64,000 nucleotides of DNA from UBA11986 sp963734955 (GTDB lineage: Bacteria > Bacteroidota > Ignavibacteria > UBA10030 > UBA6906). The stretch lies in assembly GCA_963734955.1 (NCBI GenBank), contig CAVTJO010000006.1, positions 419,450 to 483,449 on the forward strand, written 5' to 3'. How positions within the stretch are numbered: the stretch's first letter is position 1; the number at the start of each line of letters is the position of its first letter. Position numbers and translations under genes: made by a program. Shown piece by piece: positions 16,566-24,856 of this stretch. The notes under the pieces were generated by a model. It did not search any database. It saw only the letters and a list, made by a program, of their open reading frames with translations, and had not been told where the DNA came from.

Positions 16566-17234
16566 GTGAGCATCTTCGACTCTGACCGGGAGGACATGAT
16601 CGCCCTCCTCAAGGACCGGGGAATCACCGATGCCCGCATACTCCGGGCAATGGTAACCATTGACCGGCACGTGTTCGTGCCTGAGCCATTTACCAGTCGC
16701 GCGTATGAGGATTGCGCTCTGCCGATTGGCAAGGGTCAGACGATCTCGCAGCCATACACCGTTGCCTTCATGACGCAGGCTCTTGGTGTAAAGGAGGGGG
16801 ACAGGATTCTCGAGATTGGGACCGGGTCAGGATACCAGGCGGTGGTACTTACATTGATGGGTGCGCGGGTCTTTACTATAGAACGAAACCCCGAACTCCA
16901 TGCTGCTGCGAGAAAGTTGATCGACCGGCTTGGGTACCGTATCGCAACGAAGTGCGGAGACGGGACAGTTGGATGGTCTGAGTTCGCGCCATTTAATGGT
17001 ATCATGGTGACGGCCGGTGCTCCGCATGTTCCCCAAACACTTGTGCGACAGCTCGCCGACGGTGGCAAACTGGTGATTCCCGTGGGCAATCTTGAAAACC
17101 AATCGCTCACCGTCGTCACACGGCACGGCGACCAGCTCGATCGAAGGGAAATCGAAGGGTTCAAGTTTGTTCCTCTCATCGGCAAGATGGGTTGGGACAA
17201 GCCAATGATCAATCGAACCATCCCCCCACGTTGA
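16566..17234 (+). CDS. pcm: Protein-L-isoaspartate O-methyltransferase
   Basis: The 222-residue product has FVPEPFTSRAYEDCALPIG, GQTISQPYTVAFMTQAL, the SAM-binding ILEIGTGSGYQAVVL, GDGTVGWSEFAPFNGIMVTAG and IPVGNLENQSLTVV. It methylates L-isoaspartyl residues in aged proteins for repair. GTG start, 18 bp after cdaA. The stop overlaps the likely TTG start of miaA by 4 bp (TTGA). Confidence 0.95.
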   Translation: MSIFDSDREDMIALLKDRGITDARILRAMVTIDRHVFVPEPFTSRAYEDCALPIGKGQTISQPYTVAFMTQALGVKEGDRILEIGTGSGYQAVVLTLMGARVFTIERNPELHAAARKLIDRLGYRIATKCGDGTVGWSEFAPFNGIMVTAGAPHVPQTLVRQLADGGKLVIPVGNLENQSLTVVTRHGDQLDRREIEGFKFVPLIGKMGWDKPMINRTIPPR

Positions 17235-18223
17235 CCGCAACTTCAGTGACCCTCGCTTCGAAAACCAAACCCTCCGTGCTTGTACTCGTTGGCCCCACAT
17301 GTTCCGGAAAGACGGCAGTCTCACTTGCTCTTGCCTCACACCTCAACGGAGAAATCATATCTGCGGATTCGCGCCAGGTGTACAAGCACCTCGATATCGG
17401 AACCGCCAAACCAACGATGGCGGAGCGTTCGATTGTACGCCATCACTTTGTGGATGAATTGTTGCCGGATCAGGAATTCAACGCTGGTGAATTTGGTGAT
17501 CAAGGCCGCGCCACAATCGGGAGAATCCTGGAGAAGAACAAGCTGCCGATCGTCGTAGGAGGATCCGGACTCTACATCCGCTCGTTGATTGATGGACTTT
17601 TTGAAGGTCCTCGCGCGGATCAGGAATTCCGCGACGCAATGGAAAGCCAGGTCAAGGAAGGACGTCTCGGTGCATTGCTTGAGACGTTGAGGCGTGTTGA
17701 CCCGGAATCCGCAGCCCGGATTGATCCGACCAAACCCAGACGCATCATTCGAGCGCTTGAAGTTCACCGGTTGGCGGGCCGGGCTCTCTCGCAGCTTCAA
17801 AGAGAGCGAAAAGTTGAAATCAATTTTGTACCAAGACTATTCGGCCTGCAGTGGGAGCGGCATGTATTGTATCAGCGCATTGAGGATCGGTGTCAGCAAA
17901 TGATCGAGCGTGGGTTTCTTTCCGAAGTCGAACGTCTTCGCTTGATGGGCTTTGATGATTCTCTGAACGCACTGAACACCGTGGGATATGCCGAGGCATT
18001 TGCGTACTTGAGGGGAGCGATCTCGTATCATGAGTTCGTCCGGCTGTTCAAGCAGAATTCCCGCCGGTATGCAAAGCGTCAGATGACATGGTTCCGGCGG
18101 GACCATAGAATTGCATGGATTGAGATGGACCGGAGGCGATCGACGGACACTGTCGTCAAGGAAATCACAAGAAGATTCCTGGCGACCGTGGCTCTCCCTG
18201 TCGTTGATTCTGACAGGGAATAG
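17231..18223 (+). CDS. miaA: tRNA dimethylallyltransferase MiaA
   Basis: Motifs in order: P-loop LVGPTCSGKTAVSLALA, ISADSRQVYKHLDIGTAKP, HHFVDELLPDQEFNAGEF, IVVGGSGLYIRSLIDGLF, DPTKPRRIIRALEVH and a C-terminal NSRRYAKRQMTWFR. It adds dimethylallyl to A37 of tRNAs reading UNN codons. About 330 residues, normal length. The TTG at 17231 overlapping the pcm stop is chosen; GTG at 17246 is also possible, and an ATG at 17192 lies far inside pcm. The tRNA-Pro promoter sits in and after its last codons. Confidence 0.94.
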   Translation: MTATSVTLASKTKPSVLVLVGPTCSGKTAVSLALASHLNGEIISADSRQVYKHLDIGTAKPTMAERSIVRHHFVDELLPDQEFNAGEFGDQGRATIGRILEKNKLPIVVGGSGLYIRSLIDGLFEGPRADQEFRDAMESQVKEGRLGALLETLRRVDPESAARIDPTKPRRIIRALEVHRLAGRALSQLQRERKVEINFVPRLFGLQWERHVLYQRIEDRCQQMIERGFLSEVERLRLMGFDDSLNALNTVGYAEAFAYLRGAISYHEFVRLFKQNSRRYAKRQMTWFRRDHRIAWIEMDRRRSTDTVVKEITRRFLATVALPVVDSDRE

Positions 18224-18232
18224 CATTATCTT
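18204..18232 (+). promoter_or_regulatory. Promoter of tRNA-Pro
   Basis: TTGATT (18204-18209), a 17-base spacer and TATCTT (18227-18232) stand about 18 bases before the tRNA. It overlaps the end of miaA. Confidence 0.5.
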
Positions 18233-18249
18233 TATTCGTGCGGAACAAT

Positions 18250-18324
18250 CGGGGCGTAGCGCAGCCCGGCTAGCGCGCTTGGTTCGGGACCAAGAGGTCG
18301 GGGGTTCGAATCCCCCCGCCCCGA
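18250..18324 (+). tRNA. tRNA-Pro (CGG)
   Basis: A 75-nt cloverleaf: acceptor CGGGGCG (18250-18256) pairs with CGCCCCG (18317-18323), discriminator A at 18324. The anticodon arm is CTTGG-TTCGGGA-CCAAG, giving anticodon CGG. The T arm is GGGGG-TTCGAAT-CCCCC (18300-18316). C1-G72 is typical of bacterial tRNA-Pro. CCA is not encoded. A second, interrupted copy of its 3' half lies at 18919-18974. Confidence 0.96.
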
Positions 18325-18368
18325 CAAGATTTGTAGGCACTTTCGTCTCTCCCCCTTCGACCTTACCC

Positions 18369-18875
18369 TTGATTGCACCCTTGCCTGAACACTCGAAATG
18401 CACGGAGCAGTTTGACCGATTGGGCAGATGGTTTCACAGACTGAAGCATGTTGCGGAAGGATCGGAGAAGCCCCAGTCTGTTGAACTCCATCGGGATGAT
18501 TACTTCGCATTCTTCTTGAATTGCTATCACCTGAAGGATTGGATAAAGAACGACCCATCGGTACCACATTTGAAAGACTTGGTCGAAGGATACATTAACC
18601 AGTCGGTTGCGCTGAGTATTTGCGCCGACATTTGCAATGGTCTCAAACATCTCAAACTCAACAGCTCCCGAAGTGGCCTGAACCCAACGTTCGACCCTAA
18701 AGTGTACACCCGAATTGAGATTGGGTCAAGGTCCAAGAGAGCGGGGATTGGATTCCTCGTTGCCACCGACAAGGGAGACCACGAAGCCTTCGATTTGGCA
18801 TTTGAATGCCTAATGGAATGGGAGCTGTTTCTCGCAACTCCACCGAGTCTTGCTCAACATCTGTTGAGAAGATAA
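18369..18875 (+). CDS. Uncharacterised protein downstream of tRNA-Pro, start uncertain
   Basis: The frame ending at 18875 holds a plausible soluble protein with LHRDDYFAFFLNCYHLKDWIK, then VALSICADICNGLKHLKLNSS, the kind of helical core with a conserved ADxCNGxKHL stretch seen in hypothetical proteins of many mobile or defence contexts. I can give no function. There is no in-frame ATG after the tRNA; TTG codons at 18369, 18381 and 18420 are the only candidates, so the 5' end may be lost or shifted. It fills the space between the tRNA and the second tRNA 3'-end copy, as cargo of a small element would. Confidence 0.5.
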   Translation: MIAPLPEHSKCTEQFDRLGRWFHRLKHVAEGSEKPQSVELHRDDYFAFFLNCYHLKDWIKNDPSVPHLKDLVEGYINQSVALSICADICNGLKHLKLNSSRSGLNPTFDPKVYTRIEIGSRSKRAGIGFLVATDKGDHEAFDLAFECLMEWELFLATPPSLAQHLLRR

Positions 18876-18905
18876 CATCGGATGTTGAGATTCAGATTCC
18901 AACCG

Positions 18906-18920
18906 GGCGCCTCCGGCGCC
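18906..18920. repeat. Perfect short hairpin
   Basis: GGCGCC, TCC, GGCGCC form a 6-bp stem with a 3-base loop, immediately before the second tRNA-like segment. It may be part of the same structured insertion; no T-run follows, so it is not a typical terminator. Confidence 0.5.
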
Positions 18921-18974
18921 AAGGTCGGGGGTTCTGCCGAAGGGACGACCTCGTCGGAATCCCGCCGCCCCGAC
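18919..18974 (+). repeat. Second copy of the tRNA-Pro 3' end, interrupted in the T loop
   Basis: CCAAG then GTCGGGGGTTC (18919-18934) and GAATCCCGCCGCCCCGAC (18957-18974) match the 3' part of the tRNA at 18287-18325 with one substitution and a 3-base gap. A 22-base insertion (18935-18956), itself able to fold, splits the T loop. The copy ends exactly at the ATG of the GIY-YIG remnant. This is the arrangement expected of a duplicated attachment or target site at a tRNA 3' end. Confidence 0.7.
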
Positions 18975-19085
18975 ATGTACCACGTGTACGTTCTTCACAA
19001 CGAATTCACCCAACGATACTCCGTGGTTCCACCCAGAATGTGAGCAATCGTCTTCATGAGCGGTATATACCGCAAATAGAGCAAT
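18975..19085 (+). pseudogene. GIY-YIG nuclease N-terminal remnant
   Basis: The first frame reads MYHVYVLHNEFTQRYS and stops at 19043; the neighbouring frame continues with GSTQNVSNRLHERY until a stop near 19087. Together they give the start of a GIY-YIG domain of the small YhbQ type (MYxVYxL...YxGSTxNxxxRLxEH). A missing G in GTGGTT would restore the join, but no later part of the domain (the EAL-like helix region) is recognisable, so the gene is broken in more than one way. Confidence 0.6.
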
Positions 19086-19457
19086 AGCAGCACATCGTGT
19101 GGATTCATCGGACACGAAGATGCACCTGCAAACGCGATAGAATTGGCATCGATCTGATGAACACCAATACCCTGCTTTGTGTCCGTCAAGTTGCTTCCGT
19201 GACTTCATTTTCAGATTGGAACGAAATACTACACTATGTGCTTGACAATTTTAGTCACATTTGGTACATTCGTACGAAGTCGAAATCTGATTGTTCTCAC
19301 CATCTAGCTCAAGAATCGGGAAGCACACTACCTGCAAGTTCCACGAGTGTGGAGTGAAGGTCAACACTCCCGGAATGAAAAGTGGACGCGGATAAGTGGT
19401 CTCGAAGCTCATTCCACCCAGAATTGGCTGGTCTAATCACTTTCAGGAAGAGCCATT
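19044..19457. other. Intergenic region, about 410 bp
   Basis: Apart from the end of the GIY-YIG remnant and a promoter at 19242-19270 no gene or RNA was recognised. Composition is more A/T-rich towards the lipoprotein gene. Confidence 0.5.
19242..19270 (+). promoter_or_regulatory. Promoter upstream of the envelope operon
   Basis: TTGACA (19242-19247), 17 bases and TACATT (19265-19270). It would start a transcript about 180 bases before the first lipoprotein gene. Confidence 0.5.
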
Positions 19458-20144
19458 ATGTTTGCACCACACAGGAGATTTATTACCACACTCACGTTCT
19501 TGGGGGCATGTTTGTCCGCTCTTTCCTTCTCTTGCAAGGAATACGATTACATTTCGCCGTCGCCCGGCATCCTTGAGGTTCGGTTGCGCACAAAGAGTAC
19601 GGTTGACACAAACTATGTGTCTTTTCCCTTGACGAATCCCGGAACAGGTACATACAGCTTTATGTATTCGATTCTGCGGAACATCATTGTCAAGGAACCG
19701 AACGGAGCTCAGATAGAACTTTTCTCCGACCTCCATGCCATCCGTAGAAATGACAAGGGAGACACCGTGAATTGTCTGGGCGAACTGGCAAGAGATTCTG
19801 CGTTTGTTCTAGGCATTGCGTACGCACCTCCGAAGACATTTACAGAGATCGATTTGCGAATCGTCCCGATATACGTGTTCGGGATTCAATTGATCCAGAG
19901 GTTTGGGGCCGACACATCCTCGATCTTTCTCGGGAACTTCATTCCATTGCGTCAGCCCAGCAGTCTCTTGGGGGATCTGAACCAGCTCCCCTATCCGAAT
20001 CAAGCTCCGTTAAGTATTCCAGTACAGGAAGGGCACCTTACACGCGTGACGATTACGTTCGATCTGGACTCGGCTCTGGTGCGCAAGGCGGAGTGGTGCG
20101 ACTATGTTCCTTACTTCTACGTTTCGTCAGTCCAGACTTTCTAA
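19458..20144 (+). CDS. Uncharacterised lipoprotein
   Basis: The 228-residue product has a positively charged N-terminus, a hydrophobic segment and a lipobox ALSFSC with C26, so it should be lipidated and held at the outer membrane. The mature part is beta-rich, with GILEVRLRTKS near the start and a DSALVRKAEWCDYVPYFY end; it resembles DUF4382-like secreted domains in general shape but I cannot assign it. It opens a run of exported proteins up to 28842. Ribosome binding site AGGAAGAG. Confidence 0.75.
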   Translation: MFAPHRRFITTLTFLGACLSALSFSCKEYDYISPSPGILEVRLRTKSTVDTNYVSFPLTNPGTGTYSFMYSILRNIIVKEPNGAQIELFSDLHAIRRNDKGDTVNCLGELARDSAFVLGIAYAPPKTFTEIDLRIVPIYVFGIQLIQRFGADTSSIFLGNFIPLRQPSSLLGDLNQLPYPNQAPLSIPVQEGHLTRVTITFDLDSALVRKAEWCDYVPYFYVSSVQTF

Positions 20145-20174
20145 GTACACAACCACGAGATCGGGTCATCGGCT

Positions 20175-22010
20175 ATGCATCGAACAATCAGGCAACCTGT
20201 TTTTCAGTTCTTCGCAATGGCTATTGCCATCGCAAGTGTCGTCCTCGTAGTATGGAGTTGCGAAAACCCCACAGGCCAGCTGTTGGGGAACTCGCCACCG
20301 CAAACGACAATTGCCAACATTCCGGTCAACGATACATTGGCCGTCTACTTCAGGCTCGGAACACTTCCCGAGCAAACATTGTACTGGTCCGGCGGCGATC
20401 CGGACGGGTACGTGATCGGATTTCGTTATAAGTGGACGGATTCAACCCGTGGTGGTGCGGGGAGGAGTGCGGGGTGGACGACGCTCCTGAATGTGACGAC
20501 ATTCGGCGACGGAAGTGCTGTGCCGAACACAATCCTCGTAAAAGGGACACCAAGCTCTCTTCTAAGGTTCTACCATTACTTCCAAACGTTGACGAATGTC
20601 GACACAATTCGGATGATCGGAGATTCGCTGGTTGCCCGGGCAACCATCAGTGTTCCTTTTGGTCACGGGTTACCGGGAGACTCCGTCTATGGTGGAGACC
20701 CCGACGCGAACATATCTCCAAACCAGGGGACCTTTATTTTCGGTTCCCCAGACTCGGCGAACGTTCACCTCTTCCAAGTGGCAGCGATTGACAACAATGA
20801 AGCCGTCGATCCCACACCTGCGTATGTATTCTTTTGGACGCAACAAGCGCCCGCACCAGAGGCGAGATTCGCAGCGGTTGCACGCAACCCGGCATCAGGA
20901 GCCACAGACACACTCGTGCTTCGTGAAATAAACAGTCGTTGGGCCGGCATAAGAATAACATACTTTGCCGTTGATCCCAGCACTTTTGAACAGCAGTTTT
21001 CCTGGGCTGTTGACGATACGGTTACCCATCCCCCAGACGCGCCCGGATCTCGTTGGTCCCCATGGAGCGACGCCCAAGTCGCAATCGTGACTGCATCAAA
21101 CTTTCTCGACCTGACTACAGACTCTCTTATCACACACAAGTTCTTCCTGCGCGCCAAAAACCGGTGGGGCGTCATCAGTCCAACCGCTGAGACTACTTTT
21201 GTTGCCATCCTGCCGGCGATCGACGACCCCAATTATCCTTCCAAGTTCCTCATCATTAATAATGATAAGATTGGGAATGGGACACGAGGGAATCCCGATA
21301 CCACAACAATCAACAATTTTTATCGAGGAATACTCCAGGAACTCAACATACCGGGGACTCTTGACCTCTGGACGACGGGATCACAGAGGAGCGGTGGGAC
21401 GGTCACTTACAGGATTCCCAGTCGAACGACCCTTACAAAGTATCGCGCAATTCTGTTCGTGTACGAACAACCTCCTCAAGGATTCGTCAATCAGGATATC
21501 CAAAGAAAGTTTAACAGTGTCAAGGAGCAGTCTCTCAGGGACTATCTCAATGTTGGTGGAAAACTCATCTTCAGTGGTCCACCGAACGCTGATTTGAATA
21601 TCGACGCATATTTGCCCCTTTTCGAGGGACAGTGGTCGTACGATGTTTTTCACATCCAGGGATATACCAAGAATCCGAATCGTGATTTCATCGGTGCAAG
21701 AGGAGTCTTGGGCTATCCGACAATCATGCTTGATACGTTGAAGCTTCCCGCTGACTCGGCAGATGGGATTCGAAACATAGCAATCAACATTCCTCGAACA
21801 TTTGCCCAATCGATTTCAGCGTTTGATTCTCGCACCAATGACCCGGCTTTCGAGAACCAGCCCGTTGGCATCCGTTACAAGGCTCTTCCCGAGCCGCCTG
21901 CGCGCGATACTTATTCGATGGTGTTTTTTGGTTTTCCTCTCTACTATGGTCAGAGAGACGCAGTGAAAGATGCATTGCGGCAAGCCATTGTGGATATCGG
22001 CTACCGATGA
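20175..22010 (+). CDS. Large uncharacterised lipoprotein
   Basis: The 611-residue product has a signal sequence and lipobox VVWSC with C29. After SPPQTTIANIPVND come fibronectin/Ig-like beta segments with YWSGGDPDGYVIGFRYKW, a pattern common in exported proteins of this phylum. Residues from about 350 on (FLIINNDKIGNG, then LRDYLNVGGKLIFSGPP and FFGFPLYYG) look like a flavodoxin- or amidotransferase-like alpha/beta fold used as a non-catalytic domain in surface proteins. It is 30 bp after the preceding lipoprotein. No function is known. Confidence 0.75.
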   Translation: MHRTIRQPVFQFFAMAIAIASVVLVVWSCENPTGQLLGNSPPQTTIANIPVNDTLAVYFRLGTLPEQTLYWSGGDPDGYVIGFRYKWTDSTRGGAGRSAGWTTLLNVTTFGDGSAVPNTILVKGTPSSLLRFYHYFQTLTNVDTIRMIGDSLVARATISVPFGHGLPGDSVYGGDPDANISPNQGTFIFGSPDSANVHLFQVAAIDNNEAVDPTPAYVFFWTQQAPAPEARFAAVARNPASGATDTLVLREINSRWAGIRITYFAVDPSTFEQQFSWAVDDTVTHPPDAPGSRWSPWSDAQVAIVTASNFLDLTTDSLITHKFFLRAKNRWGVISPTAETTFVAILPAIDDPNYPSKFLIINNDKIGNGTRGNPDTTTINNFYRGILQELNIPGTLDLWTTGSQRSGGTVTYRIPSRTTLTKYRAILFVYEQPPQGFVNQDIQRKFNSVKEQSLRDYLNVGGKLIFSGPPNADLNIDAYLPLFEGQWSYDVFHIQGYTKNPNRDFIGARGVLGYPTIMLDTLKLPADSADGIRNIAINIPRTFAQSISAFDSRTNDPAFENQPVGIRYKALPEPPARDTYSMVFFGFPLYYGQRDAVKDALRQAIVDIGYR

Positions 22011-22041
22011 GCAATCTCTTTTTGAACCCGGAGATCTTCAA

Positions 22042-24853
22042 ATGAAAATGATTACTATTCGGCTCATTCTTCTTGCTCTTATCGTGACCGGGGCAGCGTA
22101 TCTTGCCATTGCCGGCGGGACGACGGGCATCGTCAAGGGAACAGTGACTGACATAAAATCAGGAGAGGCTCTCCCGCTTGTAAACGTTCTCATTGTTGGC
22201 AGTGGCCGGGGTGCCGTGACGAACGACAAGGGCGAGTATCAGGTGGTGGGGGTGACTCCCGGCGTCTATACGCTGAGAGTTTCATTGCTGGGCTATCAAA
22301 TGTTGGAAGCCAAGAAGGTGGCAATTAATGCCGACGAAACCACCGTGATGAACTTCAAGCTTGCGAGCACAGAAATTCAAATGGAAGGCATAACCGTCGA
22401 GGGCACTCCACCGCTCGTTGATGTGACGAAGACTGCCGGAGATCAGACGTTTAATCAGGAGAAGATTGAGCAACTCCCCAATGTGAAAGGCTATGAAGAT
22501 GTACTCACGCTGCAAGCAGGAGTTGTGAAGTTCGGATCCAAGCTTTTTCTTCGAGGAGGTCGTGCCAATGAGACGCAGATTCTGGTCGATGGCGTTCCTG
22601 TAAATGATGTCGGAGGGGTAACGGGAACGGCGGGAACAAGTACAGCAAACGAACAACTGCAAGCCCTCTACTCCGGGACAAGTTCGGGGGGTGCGCTTTC
22701 AGTCTCCGCGAATGCGATTCAATCCGTGAGCGTCTCGAGCAGCGGACTTGACGCGGAGTACGGCAATGCGCAGTCGGGAGTCGTGAATATCACGACAAAA
22801 GGTGGTGGAGACAAGTATGACGCTTCCGTCCAATACCGAACGGATGAGATAACGGCCTCAGGTTTCAACTCGCGATACTATGCCGCGAATGTGGGCGGAC
22901 CCGAGCCAATCACGCAATATCTTCTTCCCGAACTTGGCGTCGAATTTCCCGGGAAGATGACATTTTTCATGAGTTCAACGTTTGATCAGAATGATGGCCC
23001 GTATGGTTTCAATACCAACCAGTTTTATGATCCTTTGAAACGTAAGATACAGTTCTCAGGAGTGTTCGGCAGTATCTTCAACAATCTTGGCTTCACGTAC
23101 TCCGATCACCAGAACAATGAGTATTCGTACAACACGAAGCTGACCTATTCTGTGGGGGATAACGATCAGTTCTTCTTTCGTTATACGGCAAACGCCAGTT
23201 CCAACCACGGGTTGGCTGGATCGTATTCATGGCGTGATCTTTCAGATTCCCTGGCTTCGACGGTCCAGTTGAAGACACAGAACATGCTGTACTGGACCCA
23301 CATTCTGGGACAGAACGCTCTCTTGAGGTCGTACATTAGCAGACAGGAAAAGGTGGCGACCAACAGTGTGGGCAATCTCACGCCGGACCAGTACTCTATT
23401 GTGGGACAGATATAGGTGCCAGAGACCCCAACGGTGACGGATTCAACGACCTTGGGACATCGCAAAGTTGGTCCACGTCAAATGAGGTGGTTTGGAATGC
23501 AAAAGTGGACTACAGCGCCCAGGTGCATGAGTACCATTTTCTGAAGACCGGCATTGATTTTTACTCGGAACATATTCAGTCGACAGCGATCTCCTTTCCC
23601 AATGACGTCCAGAGGGACACAAGTCGACGTGGTGCTTTCCCCGGCTACGGATTTGCCAGGTGGGTCGCGAACGATCTGCCGAGTCATGGAGCAATCTATG
23701 CTCAGGACAACATCGAACTTACGGGGATCAATATCCATGTCGGGCTACGGTACGACTTCTTCTACTTGGGGAAGCAGGTGTTCGCTCCGGATTTCGTATC
23801 ACGATGGGAAGTTCGCCACCGGCGAGAAAGCTGACTGGCTTGACCATAAGTCCTTCTTTTCACAGTTCATTCGCGGTAAGGTCAGCCCCCGGCTTGCAAT
23901 AGGCTATCCGATATCCGAGCGTACCGTTTTCTATTTCAACTATGCGCATTTTCTCCAGTATCCTGACAGAGATCAGTACTACCATGACCCGATCAGTGAC
24001 AAAATCATAAGTGGAAACTATGTCGGGAAACCCGTCGTTGGAACCCATGAAAACGGTGCAGTACGAAGCGGGATTCGACCAGTTGTTGCTTGACGACCTT
24101 TCGCTCGGAATCCGTGGGTACTACAAGGATACGTTCAATGATATTACCACCCAGCCTGCACTCAGTTCTCCGGTCGGAATCTTGAAGTTTGTCAACTTCG
24201 ACTACGCGAGTGCAAGAGGGTTTGAGATCATTCTTACCAAGCAGGAGAGAAATCATGTCCAGGGAAGCCTCGGGTACACATTCCAGTTGGCGAAGGGGCG
24301 CACTTCGGACCCATTTGCTGCGACAGCAAGCCCTCAATTGAATGGGTTGCCGAGGGAAGTACGGCTCGATTATGATCAGCAGCATACGTTGAATCTGTTT
24401 CTCGGCTACCGTGTTGGCCCGCGCGATGATTTCACGCTCTTTGGCATGCCGTTCAATGATTGGGGTGTGTCCGTGACCTGGAATTTCGGAAGCGGCTTCC
24501 CCTATACTCCCTACAATCAAGGAAGAACGTTACAAGATCTCTACCTGAAGAATACAGGAGACGGCCCGTATACATCGGAAGTCGGGATTTCCATGAGCAA
24601 GGGTTTCAGGGTTCTTGACAAACTTGGTCTTGTCTTCACCCTTGATGTCACGAATCTTTTCAACAGGAAGAATGTGGACATCAATGGAGGTGGATTTAAT
24701 AGTGCGACGGGTGCGCCGTATGTTTTTGGAGACTATAATCCGATTAATCCCAAAGACATATATGCCTGGAGATCGTTTGATTCAAGAGTGACGCCGTTTA
24801 TTCTTAGACCGCCACGTCAGATTCTGTTGGGCATGAAAATCAATTGGGAATAG
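22042..24853 (+). CDS. TonB-dependent outer-membrane receptor, three frameshifts in this sequence
   Basis: The N-terminus has a signal peptide, then a carboxypeptidase-regulatory-like domain (GIVKGTVTDIKSGEALPLVNV, given only as its pattern; residues about 30-110), then the plug (EQLPNVKGYEDVLTLQAGVV, LRGGRANETQILVDGVPVND, YGNAQSGVVNITTKGG). The barrel continues in other frames: shift near 23395-23403, another near 23800 and a third near 24035, after which PMKTVQYEAGFDQLL and a C-terminus LLGMKINWE follow. Joined length would be about 935 residues. Every frame keeps good receptor sequence, which argues for indel errors rather than old decay. It probably imports or exports a ligand with the neighbouring lipoproteins; substrate unknown. 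Confidence 0.85.
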
Positions 24854-24856
24854 ATT

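Noticed and set aside
18919..18974. A second functional tRNA-Pro gene
   Set aside because: Only the 3' half is present and the T loop is interrupted; no acceptor 5' strand or D arm.
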